Shown: piece by piece, positions 1 to 9,116 of the stretch
Position numbering within the stretch: the first letter of the stretch is position 1
Layout of the letters: every line of letters begins with the position of its first letter
From: Palsa-1392 sp963819975
GTDB lineage: Bacteria; Verrucomicrobiota; Verrucomicrobiia; Chthoniobacterales; UBA10450
DNA length: 64,000 bases
Assembly (NCBI GenBank): GCA_963819975.1
Contig: CAWFYE010000007.1
Coordinates: 767,188 to 831,187 of the forward strand
Direction of reading: 5' to 3'
Notes under the pieces: model-generated
Seen by the model: only the letters and a program-made list of their open reading frames with translations
What the model was told of the DNA's origin: nothing
The model's database searches: none
Translations under genes and position numbers: made by a program

Positions 1-1554
1 GGTCACGCGGGGACAGCCTTGTCGGCCGGTCTCGGGATGGCGGTCGGGCGCGATTTGTTGGGTGGAGACGAGAACGTTGTGGTCGTAGCGGGTGACGCCG
101 CCCTGACCTGCGGCATCAGTTACGAAGCGCTCAACAATGTTCGCTCTCAGACAAAGAAGTTTATTGTCGTCCTGAACGACAACGAGTGGTCGATCGCGAA
201 AAACGTCGGCGCGATCGCGGCCTACCTGAACAATATCGTGACCAACCCGACCTACGCTCACCTGCACGAAAAGGCCGGTCGTTTCATCAAGGCGATCGCA
301 GGTAGGGGCATTTTGAACCTCGCGCACAAAGTAGAGGAGGGCTTTAAGAACCTGCTCGTCCCGAGCGTGATTTTCGAGGAACTCGGCCTCCGTTATTACG
401 GCCCGATCGATGGCCACGACATCCCGCTCCTCACCCGGACTTTTGAATTTCTGAAATCGCAGGACGAGCCGGTCCTGCTCCATATCCTGACCAAGAAAGG
501 CAAAGGCTACGAGCCGGCGATCGCGAAGCCGGACAAGTTCCATGGGCTTGGAAAATTCACCGCCGCGACCGGGGAAACGGCCGCCGCCTCGATCCCGACC
601 TATTCCGAGATTCTCGGCAAGACATTAGGCAAATTCGCCGACACCAATCGCAAGATCGTCGCCATCACCGGCGCGATGCCGAGCGGCACTGGCCTTGGCT
701 TTTTCCAGGCGCAACATCCCGACCGCTATTATGACGTCGGGATTGCGGAAGAGCACGCCGCGCTCTTCGCCTGCGGTCTCGCCACCCAGGGGTTGAAGCC
801 GTTTCTCACCATCTACTCGACCTTCATGCAGCGCGCCTACGACATGATTATTCATGATATCGCGCTCCAGAATCTAAACGTCGCGCTCTGCATGGATCGC
901 GCGGGCCTGAGCGGCGATGACGGCCCGACGCACCACGGTCTATTCGACATCGGCTACCTCCGCCACGTGCCTAACATCATTCATATGCAGCCGAAGGATG
1001 AGGACGAATTCGTTGACATGCTCTGGACAATGGCGAACCACGACTCGGGTCCGATCGCGATCCGCTATCCTCGCGGCGCTGGCACGGGAGCGAAGCCGAA
1101 GGCGACCCCGAAATTGCTCGAGATCGGCAAGGCGGAAGTGCTCCAACACGGCAAGGACGTGGCGATTTTCGGTCTTGGCAACATGTACGAAATGGCCGAG
1201 GAAGCGGCCCGGAAACTGGAAGCCGAAGGAGTTTCCGTCGCGCTCATTAATCCGCGTTGGATCAAGCCGCTCGACACCGGGACGCTGGAGTTCTTCGCCC
1301 GCAGCGTGCAGGTCGTGTGCACGCTCGAAGATCATGTTCTGCACAATGGATTTGGCTGCGCCGTGATGGAGCATCTCCATACCCAGATGATCAACACCCC
1401 GGTGGTGCGGATCGGCTGGCCCGATCAATTCATCGAGCACGGCAACATCCCGGTCCTGCGCGAAAAACACGGCCTAACGAGCGACGCGCTGGTCGAAAGA
1501 GTACGTCCGCTTTTGCGCAAGCCGAGCGGACAGCATCGCTCCAGCGCGGCCTGA
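1..1554 (+). CDS. dxs: 1-deoxy-D-xylulose-5-phosphate synthase, 5'-truncated by the window edge
   Basis: Thiamine-diphosphate enzyme that condenses pyruvate with glyceraldehyde-3-phosphate, the first step of the MEP isoprenoid pathway. The reading frame is open from base 1 (GHAGTALSAGLGMA), which matches the Dxs segment before the ThDP-binding GDGA-type motif (here AGDAALTCG), so roughly the first 110-120 residues lie outside the window and the TTG at 19 is not the real start. The 517 visible residues cover the rest of the ThDP domain, the pyrimidine-binding domain (DVGIAEEHAA, STFMQRAYD, DRAGLSGDDGPTHHG) and the C-terminal transketolase domain. An ABC ATPase gene follows on the same strand 30 nt downstream. 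The family assignment is secure. Confidence 0.97.
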   Translation, partial: GHAGTALSAGLGMAVGRDLLGGDENVVVVAGDAALTCGISYEALNNVRSQTKKFIVVLNDNEWSIAKNVGAIAAYLNNIVTNPTYAHLHEKAGRFIKAIAGRGILNLAHKVEEGFKNLLVPSVIFEELGLRYYGPIDGHDIPLLTRTFEFLKSQDEPVLLHILTKKGKGYEPAIAKPDKFHGLGKFTAATGETAAASIPTYSEILGKTLGKFADTNRKIVAITGAMPSGTGLGFFQAQHPDRYYDVGIAEEHAALFACGLATQGLKPFLTIYSTFMQRAYDMIIHDIALQNLNVALCMDRAGLSGDDGPTHHGLFDIGYLRHVPNIIHMQPKDEDEFVDMLWTMANHDSGPIAIRYPRGAGTGAKPKATPKLLEIGKAEVLQHGKDVAIFGLGNMYEMAEEAARKLEAEGVSVALINPRWIKPLDTGTLEFFARSVQVVCTLEDHVLHNGFGCAVMEHLHTQMINTPVVRIGWPDQFIEHGNIPVLREKHGLTSDALVERVRPLLRKPSGQHRSSAA

Positions 1555-1584
1555 TTCACTGGTCATCGCTCGACTTCGCGTGGG

Positions 1585-2610
1585 ATGCCGTCATCTTCAG
1601 CGATGAGTGCGATCGAAGCCTCCGGACTGACCAAGGTCTACCGGACCTATCGCAAGGAGAGCGGCCTGTGGGCCTCGGTCAAAGGCCTCGTCAGGCGCCG
1701 CTACGAGGAAACGCGCGCTGCGGACAACATCTCCTTTACCATCGAGGAGGGCGAACTGGTCGGTTTCCTCGGACCGAACGGTGCCGGCAAGACGACCGTA
1801 CTAAAAATGCTCTCTGGCCTCCTCAACCCGACCTCGGGCGAGGCGCGCGTCCTCGGCTTTGTCCCGTGGGAGCGGCGTGACGAGATGAAGCGCCAGTTTA
1901 GCCTTCTCATGGGGCAAAAAAACGCGCTCTGGTGGGATCTCCCGGCGCAGGAGTCGCTGGAACTGAACCGCGCGATCTACGGGATCGACCGCAATCGTTT
2001 CAAAAAAGTGGTCGGCGGCCTGAGCGAGCTGCTTGAGGTGCAGGACAAGATGAACGTCATGGTCCGCGAGCTTTCGTTAGGCGAACGGATGAAGATGGAG
2101 CTGATCTCCGCTCTCATCCACGAGCCGCGGGTTCTTTTTCTCGACGAGCCGACGATCGGCCTTGATGTCGTGAGTCAAAAACGGGTCCGGGAATTTCTCC
2201 GGCTCTACAATTCCGAACACAAGATCGTGACCATGCTCACGAGTCATTACATGCAGGATATCGAGGAGCTTTGCGATCGCGTGATCGTGATCGATCACGG
2301 CAAGATTTTTTTTGACGGTCCTCTCAACGACATCATCGATCGCTTTTCCGGGCACAAAGTCATCAGTCTGACGTTCGCGGACAAACAAGAGCGGGACTTT
2401 TCCACGCTCGGAGAGGTAGTCGAGCAGACGCCGGTCAGCGTGCAGTTAAAAGTCCCGCGCGCCAAGGTGACGGAGGTCGCGCGGCAACTGCTCAGCGCTT
2501 GTTCGGTCTCCGACATCAACGTTCAGGAATTGCCGGTCGAGGAGGTGATTCGCCAGCTCTTCGGCGAACACAGCGCGGAAAATCGCGCCTTGGCCGGGCA
2601 GACTGCCTGA
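1585..2610 (+). CDS. ABC transporter ATP-binding protein (ABC-2 type exporter family)
   Basis: ATPase subunit expected to power an ABC-2 type export complex. The 341 residues contain Walker A (GPNGAGKTT), an ABC signature variant LSLGERMKMEL, Walker B (VLFLDEPTIGLD) and the H-loop (LTSHYMQDIEE), followed by a C-terminal extension of about 90 residues. The long insertion before Walker A (KESGLWASVKGLVRRRYEE) resembles the COG4586-type ATPases usually encoded beside two integral membrane subunits. No such permease gene is in the window; the next gene is a convergent winged-helix gene 3 nt away. ATG 1603 is an equally possible start. The transported substrate cannot be inferred. Confidence 0.9.
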   Translation: MPSSSAMSAIEASGLTKVYRTYRKESGLWASVKGLVRRRYEETRAADNISFTIEEGELVGFLGPNGAGKTTVLKMLSGLLNPTSGEARVLGFVPWERRDEMKRQFSLLMGQKNALWWDLPAQESLELNRAIYGIDRNRFKKVVGGLSELLEVQDKMNVMVRELSLGERMKMELISALIHEPRVLFLDEPTIGLDVVSQKRVREFLRLYNSEHKIVTMLTSHYMQDIEELCDRVIVIDHGKIFFDGPLNDIIDRFSGHKVISLTFADKQERDFSTLGEVVEQTPVSVQLKVPRAKVTEVARQLLSACSVSDINVQELPVEEVIRQLFGEHSAENRALAGQTA

Positions 2611-2613
2611 TCG

Positions 2614-2886
2614 TTAGATCCAGGAACGCTGCATCGTGCTTTTCAGCTCGTGGATGTATCCGGGATTGACCTCGAACTCGGTCCCCGGCAGCTCTTCCGC
2701 ACTCACCTGCTCGCGATACGGCCTGCTCTCGACGTAGCCGGCGGCGAGGAGCGCGTTCAAAACATCGGTCAAATCCTCCGGCTGCAGTTGGGTATGCTCC
2801 AGAACCTGCGCGCCGGTGACGGCTTCGGCAAAACCGAGCGCTTTCAGGACGGCGCGTTCCCGGCCGCTGAGATTGATCTTTCGCAT
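2614..2886 (-). CDS. small winged-helix-like protein, function unknown
   Basis: 90-residue protein whose middle (GRERAVLKALGFAEAVTGAQ followed by a helix-rich stretch and AAGYVESRPYRE) reads like a winged helix: helix, helix, recognition helix, then a beta wing. The frame is open further upstream to 3018, but the ATG at 2886 has a good Shine-Dalgarno (AGAGGA about 4 nt upstream) and the extension would cross the start of the divergent mrp gene, so the short form is preferred. It could be a small regulator or a protein-interaction module. There is no effector domain, and DNA binding is an inference from predicted fold only. Confidence 0.6.
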   Translation of the reverse strand: MRKINLSGRERAVLKALGFAEAVTGAQVLEHTQLQPEDLTDVLNALLAAGYVESRPYREQVSAEELPGTEFEVNPGYIHELKSTMQRSWI

Positions 2887-2997
2887 CCGTCCTCTTGCAG
2901 AGCAGGTCTCGGGCTTGTTCGCGGCTAATCGCAATCGGTCCTTTCTCGATGTGGTCGCTTTACGCCCTTTCGTGAACGGGTAGTTTACCCGCCACTC

Positions 2998-4047
2998 ATG
3001 CCGGTCACGGAAGAACAAATCAAAGACGCGCTCACGGCGGTGAAATACCCGGGCTTCAGCCGTGACATCGTTTCCTTTGGAATCGTGAAGGGAATCAATT
3101 TACGAGACGGCGATGTGACTGTGCAGCTCGCTCTCGCGACGAATGATCCAAACGTTCCGCAAACGATCAAGAGCCAGGCGGAAGCCGCCCTGCGCAAAGT
3201 CACCGGGGTGCGCGAAGCGAAAGTGCGAATCGATATCCAAGCCCCGCCGGCAGGCAGCGGCGCGGCCGGAGTGGGTGCGACCAAAATTGCCGGGATCAAA
3301 CACGTCATCGCAATCGCGAGCGGCAAGGGTGGGGTCGGAAAATCGACCGTCGCGGCGAACCTCGCAGTCGCGCTCGAACAGACCGGCGCCGCCGTCGGCC
3401 TCTGCGATTGCGACATCTATGGTCCGAGCATTTCGCTCATGTTTGGCTCGCGCGAGCGGCCGATGGCGACGGAGGACAACCACATCATCCCGATCGAACA
3501 ATACGGCCTGCGCCTGATGTCGATGGGCTTCCTCCTTGATGATACGGCGCCGGCGATTTTGCGCGGACCGATGGTGACCCGTTACACCCAGCAATTCCTC
3601 CGACAGGTCGAGTGGGGCGAGCTCGATTATCTGGTGCTCGATCTCCCGCCGGGGACGGGCGATATCCAGCTCACGATCGTGCAAACCGTAGCGCTATCCG
3701 GCGCCATCATCGTCACTACGCCCCAGGAAGTTGCCTTGATCGATGCGCGCAAAGCCTCGGCCATGTTCGAAAAAGTAAACGTGCCGGTGCTCGGTTTGAT
3801 CGAGAACATGAGCTACTTCCTTTCCCCCTCGGATGGCGTTCGTTATGACATTTTCGGCAGCGGCGGTGGGGAGTGCGAAGCAAAACGAATTCGCGTCCCG
3901 TTGCTCGGCCAAATCCCGATTGACATCGCGACTCGAGAGGCGGGCGATCGGGGCATGCCGGTGACGGCCGAGAAGAAAGAGTCGCCGGTCGGTCTGGAGT
4001 TCGGGCGGGTCGCGCAACGGCTGCGGGAGATGCTTCCCACCACCTAG
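2998..4047 (+). CDS. Mrp/ApbC/NBP35-family P-loop ATPase lacking the CXXC motif
   Basis: 349-residue Mrp family protein: N-terminal MIP18/DUF59-like domain (about residues 1-85), then a deviant Walker A (GKGGVGKST, residues 109-117) and a SIMIBI-class ATPase core (DCDIYGPS, LPPGTGD). Typical ApbC/Mrp carriers bind a bridging Fe-S cluster through a CXXC motif after the ENMS motif. Here that site reads S-P-S-D (residues 276-279) with no cysteine, although GGG and a nearby Cys293 are present. The family role is Fe-S cluster loading onto apoproteins, and the suf operon lies 4 kb away. Loss of CXXC suggests a changed or cluster-independent role. It is divergent from the winged-helix gene, and the two share a 111-nt upstream region. 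Confidence 0.9.
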   Translation: MPVTEEQIKDALTAVKYPGFSRDIVSFGIVKGINLRDGDVTVQLALATNDPNVPQTIKSQAEAALRKVTGVREAKVRIDIQAPPAGSGAAGVGATKIAGIKHVIAIASGKGGVGKSTVAANLAVALEQTGAAVGLCDCDIYGPSISLMFGSRERPMATEDNHIIPIEQYGLRLMSMGFLLDDTAPAILRGPMVTRYTQQFLRQVEWGELDYLVLDLPPGTGDIQLTIVQTVALSGAIIVTTPQEVALIDARKASAMFEKVNVPVLGLIENMSYFLSPSDGVRYDIFGSGGGECEAKRIRVPLLGQIPIDIATREAGDRGMPVTAEKKESPVGLEFGRVAQRLREMLPTT

Positions 4048-4139
4048 TGCTTGCCTTTTCCCGCCTGCTTCGCCTAAATAACGGCCGCGGTGGTTCGTCT
4101 AATGCTAGGGACGTAAACCAGAAGTGATTGAAATTTGTC

Positions 4140-4385
4140 ATGAACAGACCTGCTGAGATCGATTCTTCCGACGAAGCTGGCGCGCATTTTCTAAAAAACT
4201 CGGTTCTCTACAAAGAGTTCCTGGCCGAGCGCGAAGAGATCCTGAAACATAAATGGATCGAAAGCGAAAAAGCCGGTTCCGATATTGGCTTTGAAAAAGC
4301 GCTCCTTGATTGGATTGTTAAACATCGCTCCAATTGGCGCGAACGAAGAGTGCGCGAAATGAAGCTGGCCAAAGTGCCGGCCTAA
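4140..4385 (+). CDS. small conserved-looking protein, function unknown
   Basis: 81-residue charged, helical protein. The segment around HKWIESEKAGSDIGFEKALLDW has the pattern H-x-W-x-x-S/E-x-A-G-x-D-x-G, which I also associate with the C-terminal part of DUF4032-type proteins, but the resemblance is weak and unverified. The start is taken at ATG 4140 rather than TTG 4128. It lies between mrp and pyrR on the same strand with spacing of about 50-90 nt and could be cotranscribed with pyrR. No membrane segment, signal peptide or catalytic motif is visible. Confidence 0.6.
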   Translation: MNRPAEIDSSDEAGAHFLKNSVLYKEFLAEREEILKHKWIESEKAGSDIGFEKALLDWIVKHRSNWRERRVREMKLAKVPA

Positions 4386-4431
4386 TCCTCGCGCTCTTCC
4401 TTTAATGCGATCCCGCGAGGTCGCGAAGGAA

Positions 4432-5001
4432 ATGAGCAAAACCAGCCCAACGACCAAAACCGACGCCGTCCGAATCTTCGATGCCGAAGAGATGCGTCGC
4501 GCCTTGCGCCGGATCGGGCATGAAATCATTGAGCGCCATCGCGATCTATCCGCACTCATCCTCGCCGGCATTCCGGCTCGCGGCGTCGATCTGGCGCGGC
4601 GGATCGCGGACGAAATCGAGGCGATCGAAAAAGTTCGCGTCGCGACCGGGGTAATCGACGTCTCGATGCATCGCGACGATCACGGAACGCGGGGCGGCGT
4701 TCCCGTCGTGAGAGCTTCGCAGCTCCCGCTCCCGCTCGAGGAACGGACGGTCATCATCGTGGACGATGTTCTCTTCACCGGCCGGACCTGCCGCGCCGCG
4801 ATGGATGCGCTCGGTTCGTTTGGCCGCCCGGCCTGCATTCAATTTGCCGCCCTGATCGATCGCGGACATCGCGAACTGCCGATCCGACCCGATTTCGTCG
4901 GTAAAAATCTTCCGACTGCGCGCGCCGAACGAGTTCGAGTGCGTCTCGAAAATCTCGATCACGAACCGGACGGCGTCTGGCTTTTGAAACCAAATGAATA
5001 G
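4432..5001 (+). CDS. pyrR: PyrR bifunctional pyrimidine regulator / uracil phosphoribosyltransferase
   Basis: 189-residue type I phosphoribosyltransferase. The PRPP-binding loop IIVDDVLFTGRTCRAA is diagnostic for PyrR, as are the upstream GIPARGV loop and ALIDRGHRELPIRPDFVGKNLP. In the family it senses UMP and binds pyr mRNA, and it may have weak UPRTase activity. ATG 4432 is preferred over ATG 4405 because a GAGG lies 9-13 nt upstream and homologues begin near this point. It overlaps pyrB by 8 nt, so pyrR-pyrB-pyrC is a translationally coupled operon. I did not find an obvious antiterminator leader upstream. Confidence 0.93.
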   Translation: MSKTSPTTKTDAVRIFDAEEMRRALRRIGHEIIERHRDLSALILAGIPARGVDLARRIADEIEAIEKVRVATGVIDVSMHRDDHGTRGGVPVVRASQLPLPLEERTVIIVDDVLFTGRTCRAAMDALGSFGRPACIQFAALIDRGHRELPIRPDFVGKNLPTARAERVRVRLENLDHEPDGVWLLKPNE

Positions 5002-5935
5002 CGAAGCGCTGCGCTGGACGCGCAAAGATTTACTGGGACTGCGCGAGCTTTCGGTCGAGGAGATCAATCTCGTTCTCGAGACGGCCGACGCCTTCAAACA
5101 GGTGGGGACACGCGACGTGAAGAAGGTGCCGGCGCTCCAGGGCAAGACGCTGATCAATCTTTTCATCGAACCGAGCACGCGCACCCGGACCTCTTTCGAG
5201 TTGGCCGCCAAACGTCTCAGCGCCGATATCGTTAATATCTCGGCCTCGGCCTCCAGCCTAACGAAGGGAGAGACGCTCAAGGACACCGCCCGGGTATTGG
5301 AAGCGAATCACGCCGACATCATCGTTCTGCGCCACAGCTCGGCTGGCGCGCCGCAATTCCTGGCCAGCCGCATCGGCGCGAGTGTGATCAACGCCGGCGA
5401 CGGTGCGCACGAACATCCGACCCAGGGCTTGCTCGATCTCTACACGATTCGGGAAAAGAAGGGCGCGGTCGCCGGGCTTCATGTCGCGATCATCGGCGAC
5501 ATTCTTTTCAGCCGGGTGGCGCGCTCGAACATTTTCGCGCTCTTGAAAATGGGCGCGCGAGTCACGCTCGTCGGGCCGAGCACACTGGTCCCGCGCGACT
5601 TTGAACAGCTCGGAGTAAAGGTTTCGCACCATTTGGAGGAGGTCTTGCCGACGGTCGACGTGGTGAATCTGCTCCGGATTCAGCATGAACGGCAGCGGAA
5701 GGAATATTTCCCCGGAATTGGCGAATACATTCGTCTTTTTGGCCTGACGAAAAAACGGGCTGAGCTTTTGAAACCGGATTGTTTGATCATGCATCCGGGA
5801 CCGATCAATCGCGGGGTCGAGATCGACAGCGAACTGGCCGACGGTCCCCAGAGCGTGATCCTCGACCAGGTCACCAATGGGCTCGCCGTTCGGATGGCGG
5901 TTCTCTATCTGTGCGGAGGCGTGGCGCGACCGTGA
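4994..5935 (+). CDS. pyrB: aspartate carbamoyltransferase catalytic subunit
   Basis: Transfers carbamoyl from carbamoyl phosphate to aspartate, the committed step of pyrimidine synthesis in the cytosol. The 313 residues are the normal catalytic-chain length. The carbamoyl-phosphate site PSTRTRTSFE is present, as are HPTQGLLDLYT and HPGPINRGVEI. No pyrI regulatory-chain gene follows, which fits a class in which PyrB partners with dihydroorotase or acts alone. It overlaps pyrR at its 5' end and pyrC at its 3' end (GTGA, 4 nt). Confidence 0.97.
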   Translation: MNSEALRWTRKDLLGLRELSVEEINLVLETADAFKQVGTRDVKKVPALQGKTLINLFIEPSTRTRTSFELAAKRLSADIVNISASASSLTKGETLKDTARVLEANHADIIVLRHSSAGAPQFLASRIGASVINAGDGAHEHPTQGLLDLYTIREKKGAVAGLHVAIIGDILFSRVARSNIFALLKMGARVTLVGPSTLVPRDFEQLGVKVSHHLEEVLPTVDVVNLLRIQHERQRKEYFPGIGEYIRLFGLTKKRAELLKPDCLIMHPGPINRGVEIDSELADGPQSVILDQVTNGLAVRMAVLYLCGGVARP

Positions 5936-7206
5936 AGACATTGATTCGCAACGGCCGGATCATCGACCCGGCAAACGGACGCGACGAGGTTGCAGACTTG
6001 TGGATCGTCGATGGCCGGATCAGCGAGGCGCCCCAAGGGCGGGGAGAGAAGTTTGAAACGATCGATGCGAACGGCCTGGTCGTTAGTCCGGGCCTGATCG
6101 ACATCCATGTTCATTTTCGGGAGCCCGGTTTTGGTTGGAAGGAGACGATCGAGTCAGGCGCGCGGGCGGCGGCGGCGGGCGGCTTCACCACGGTCGTTTG
6201 CATGCCCAACACCTCGCCGGTGGCGGACAGTCCGAGCACGATTGCCTGGATCAAGGCCCGCGCCGTCGAGGTGGCGAGCGTGCGCGTCTTACCAACCGGC
6301 GCGATCTCGAAGAATCTGGCTGGCGAAGAACTGGCGCCGATCGGATCGCTCGCTCAGGCCGGCGTGGTCGCGATCACCGACGACGGGCATTGCGTGCAGA
6401 ATAACGAACTAATGCGTCGCGCGGTCGAGTATGCGCGAATGGTCGGCGTGCCGGTGCTCGATCATTGCCAGGACTACAACCTGGTCGGCAACGGTCTCGT
6501 CCATGAAGGTTATTGGAGCACATTGCTCGGGCTGCCTGGCTGGCCCGCGATAGGGGAGGAAGCGATCGTGGCGCGCAATGTCTTGCTCGCGGAATTTTGC
6601 GACCACCAGATCCATTGCCAGCACATCAGCGCGGCGGGGAGCGTCCGGCTCCTGCGCGAGGCGCTCGCACGGGGCGTGAAGGTGAGCGGCGAAGTTTGCC
6701 CCCATCACATTGCCCTGACCGACGAGTCGATCCAGAATTTCGACACCGATTTCAAAATGAACCCGCCGCTTCGGACGCAGCGCGATATCGAGGCGCTGCT
6801 GGAGGGAATTGCGGACGGGACGCTCGACATCCTGGGGAGCGATCATGCGCCCCACGCGAAGTTTGAAAAGGAGGTCGAGTTCGATCGTGCGCCTTTTGGA
6901 ATCGTCGGGCTGGAAACGGAGCTTGGGTTGTTCATCGAGCTCCTGGTCCACCGGCACAAGACGATCGGATTGCCGCGACTGATTGCGATGCTGACGGCAA
7001 ACCCGGCGCGATTGCTAGGCCTGGAAACCGGTAGCCTTTCGGTAGGCGCGGCAGCCGATATCACGTTGATCGATCCCGAGCTGGAGTGGACGGTCGACGC
7101 GAACAACTTGCAATCGGCCTCACGCAACACACCGTTTGACGGTTGGAAACTGAAGGGACGCGCGATCCGAACGATCGTGGCGGGGAAAACCGTCTGGCAG
7201 TTATGA
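5932..7206 (+). CDS. pyrC: dihydroorotase
   Basis: Zinc amidohydrolase cyclising N-carbamoyl-aspartate to dihydroorotate. The GTG at 5932 is chosen as start: it overlaps the pyrB stop in a GTGA quartet and gives the canonical N-terminus KTLIRNGRIIDP. The 424 residues contain the metal-binding HVHFREPG motif, LDHCQD, HCQHISAAGS and the catalytic Asp in LGSDHAPH. This is the long class I form often associated with PyrB. The stop codon is separated by one base from the convergent CBS-protein gene. Confidence 0.96.
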   Translation: MKTLIRNGRIIDPANGRDEVADLWIVDGRISEAPQGRGEKFETIDANGLVVSPGLIDIHVHFREPGFGWKETIESGARAAAAGGFTTVVCMPNTSPVADSPSTIAWIKARAVEVASVRVLPTGAISKNLAGEELAPIGSLAQAGVVAITDDGHCVQNNELMRRAVEYARMVGVPVLDHCQDYNLVGNGLVHEGYWSTLLGLPGWPAIGEEAIVARNVLLAEFCDHQIHCQHISAAGSVRLLREALARGVKVSGEVCPHHIALTDESIQNFDTDFKMNPPLRTQRDIEALLEGIADGTLDILGSDHAPHAKFEKEVEFDRAPFGIVGLETELGLFIELLVHRHKTIGLPRLIAMLTANPARLLGLETGSLSVGAAADITLIDPELEWTVDANNLQSASRNTPFDGWKLKGRAIRTIVAGKTVWQL

Positions 7207-7207
7207 G

Positions 7208-7657
7208 TTAGCAGGGATAGCCGCCGGAAATGTAATCGCGGAGTTGATCGAGGGTCGCGCTCTGGGCCGAGATCACTTCCTTGACGAGGTCGCCGATGGA
7301 AATGACGCCGCGAATTTCACCATCGCAGGTGACCGGGAGGTGTCGGATGCGTTTCTCAGTCATGAAACGAAGGCAATCCTCCACCGTCTCCCGAGGATGC
7401 GCGGTGGTTAGTTCGGTGGTCATGATTTCGCGCACCGTGCTGGTGCGGGAAGTCTTGCCCCGGAGCATAACTTTGCGGGAGTAGTCGCGCTCCGAAACGA
7501 TCCCAACCAACTTCTCGTCCTCCATCACGAGGAGAGCGCCGACGTTGTGCTCGGCCATGAGCTTGATCGCGTCGTAGACTGTCGCGTCGGGAGTAGTCGA
7601 CCAGATCTGACCGCTCTTCTGGCGAAGGATCTTGTCGATCGTGCCGCTCACGTCCAT
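7208..7657 (-). CDS. CBS-domain pair protein
   Basis: 149-residue protein composed almost only of two CBS motifs (DAIKLMAEHNVGALLV...GIVSERDYSRKV and LRFMTEKRIRHLPV...GVISIGDLVKEVI). Such Bateman modules bind adenine nucleotides or related ligands and act as energy sensors. The start is placed at ATG 7657; an in-frame ATG at 7693 would extend into the sufD 3' end. It sits 40 nt downstream of sufD on the same strand, so it is probably the last gene of the suf operon. The ligand is unknown. Confidence 0.88.
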   Translation of the reverse strand: MDVSGTIDKILRQKSGQIWSTTPDATVYDAIKLMAEHNVGALLVMEDEKLVGIVSERDYSRKVMLRGKTSRTSTVREIMTTELTTAHPRETVEDCLRFMTEKRIRHLPVTCDGEIRGVISIGDLVKEVISAQSATLDQLRDYISGGYPC

Positions 7658-7697
7658 GCGAGCGAGATTACCCGCCGCCGGAAATTGACGCAAACAA

Positions 7698-9050
7698 TTA
7701 AGTCGTGCGCCGGGCGAACTTTTCCGCGATCAGCTCTTCGAGTTTCCCGACCAGGACGGGGTCGGGTAGGCGTTCAAGCACTTCGTTGAGAAATCCACCG
7801 ACGAGAAGCTGGCGCGCGACCGGGGCGGGGATACCGCGGGCAAGAAGATAAAACATCTCGTCTTCATCGATTTGCCCGGAGGTCGCGCCGTGGCTGCATT
7901 TCACGTTGTCGGCCATGATCTCGAGGCCGGGCATCGAGTTCGCCTCGGAGTCGTCGCTCAGGAGAAGATTTCTCACTTTTTGGTAGGCGTCGGTGAAATG
8001 GGCGTGTGGCTCCACCCGGATCAGGCCGCCAAAAGTATTCCTGGCCCGGCCACTGAGGGCGTTTTTGAAAAGCAGATCGCTGTTGGTATGCGGCGAAGCG
8101 TGATCTTGCAATGTGCGGGCGTCGAACTCCTGTGCCCCATCGCCGATTGCAACGGCGAGCATGTCGCTGTGCGCGCCTTCCCCGGTCAGGCGGCTCATGC
8201 TTTCGAGTCGCGAATATTTTCCACCGAGTCCGAGATGCAGATTCAGGGCCGTTGCGTCGCGTGCGACGGTGGTAGCGTTGATTTGGATGCTCAACGTCTT
8301 GTCGCTCCAATCCTGCGCGCAGATGTAGGTGACCCTGGCGCCGGCGCCGACAATCAGATCGTTCACGCCGCAGGCGAAACCGGATCGTTGCCGGTCAGTT
8401 GAGCGGAAGTGTTCGATTAGCGTGACCTTCGAGAGATCTTCGGCCACGACGAGAGTGTGCGGGAAAATCGCAGCATTCTCGGAATGCAGCCAATGGAATG
8501 TCTCGAGCGGCAATTCCACTTCTACGCCACGCGGCACATAAAGGAAGGTTCCCGATTTCACGAACGCCTCATGGAGTGCGGCAAACTTGGCGGAACCGAG
8601 GGTGGCCGGCTGGCTCATGAAATGACGGCGGAACAAATCTTCGTGCTCGATCATCGCACGTTCGAGCGGCTGGAAGATGACGCCAGCCTGGCGGAGTTTT
8701 TCCGAAAGGACATCGCGCTCCAGAAATTGTTCATCGGCGAAAACGAGCCGGCCTGAATTTTGATCGAGACCGGAAGAGCGCTCGAGGATTTCACGGCTGT
8801 CGGCTTCGCTCAAGAGCGGAGGAACGACGTAGGGCGATAGGTCGAGAACCCCGACGGTCGAAAAGCGCCAAGCCTGGTCGGCCCGCGCCGGCATCGGCTG
8901 GCTCTGGAATTGCGTCCACGCGACTCGCTTCTGGTCGCCAAACCAGGCGGGCAGTTTGTCGTCACCATGGCCTTGAATTCCACCCAAAATAGGGACGGTT
9001 TCGGGCTCGACTTCGGGCTTTGCTTCGAGAACGGCTGAAGGGTTGCTCAT
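7698..9050 (-). CDS. sufD: Fe-S cluster assembly protein SufD
   Basis: 450-residue SufB/SufD beta-helix protein, a scaffold partner of SufB and SufC in Fe-S cluster assembly. Recognisable SufD features are YVPRGVEVELP, the beta-helical core and the C-terminal block KCSHGATSGQIDEDEMFYLLARGI with the conserved Cys-Ser-His. The start is taken at ATG 9050 (MSNPSA); ATG 9068 is an in-frame alternative. It follows sufB by 66 nt in the operon sufC-sufB-sufD-CBS. No sufS or sufU gene is in the window. Confidence 0.95.
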   Translation of the reverse strand: MSNPSAVLEAKPEVEPETVPILGGIQGHGDDKLPAWFGDQKRVAWTQFQSQPMPARADQAWRFSTVGVLDLSPYVVPPLLSEADSREILERSSGLDQNSGRLVFADEQFLERDVLSEKLRQAGVIFQPLERAMIEHEDLFRRHFMSQPATLGSAKFAALHEAFVKSGTFLYVPRGVEVELPLETFHWLHSENAAIFPHTLVVAEDLSKVTLIEHFRSTDRQRSGFACGVNDLIVGAGARVTYICAQDWSDKTLSIQINATTVARDATALNLHLGLGGKYSRLESMSRLTGEGAHSDMLAVAIGDGAQEFDARTLQDHASPHTNSDLLFKNALSGRARNTFGGLIRVEPHAHFTDAYQKVRNLLLSDDSEANSMPGLEIMADNVKCSHGATSGQIDEDEMFYLLARGIPAPVARQLLVGGFLNEVLERLPDPVLVGKLEELIAEKFARRTT

Positions 9051-9116
9051 AGCGGGCAGAGACGCCAACGGCGGTCCAAGACCGCCGTCATACTGCGTCC
9101 GTTTCTGCAGGCGAAC

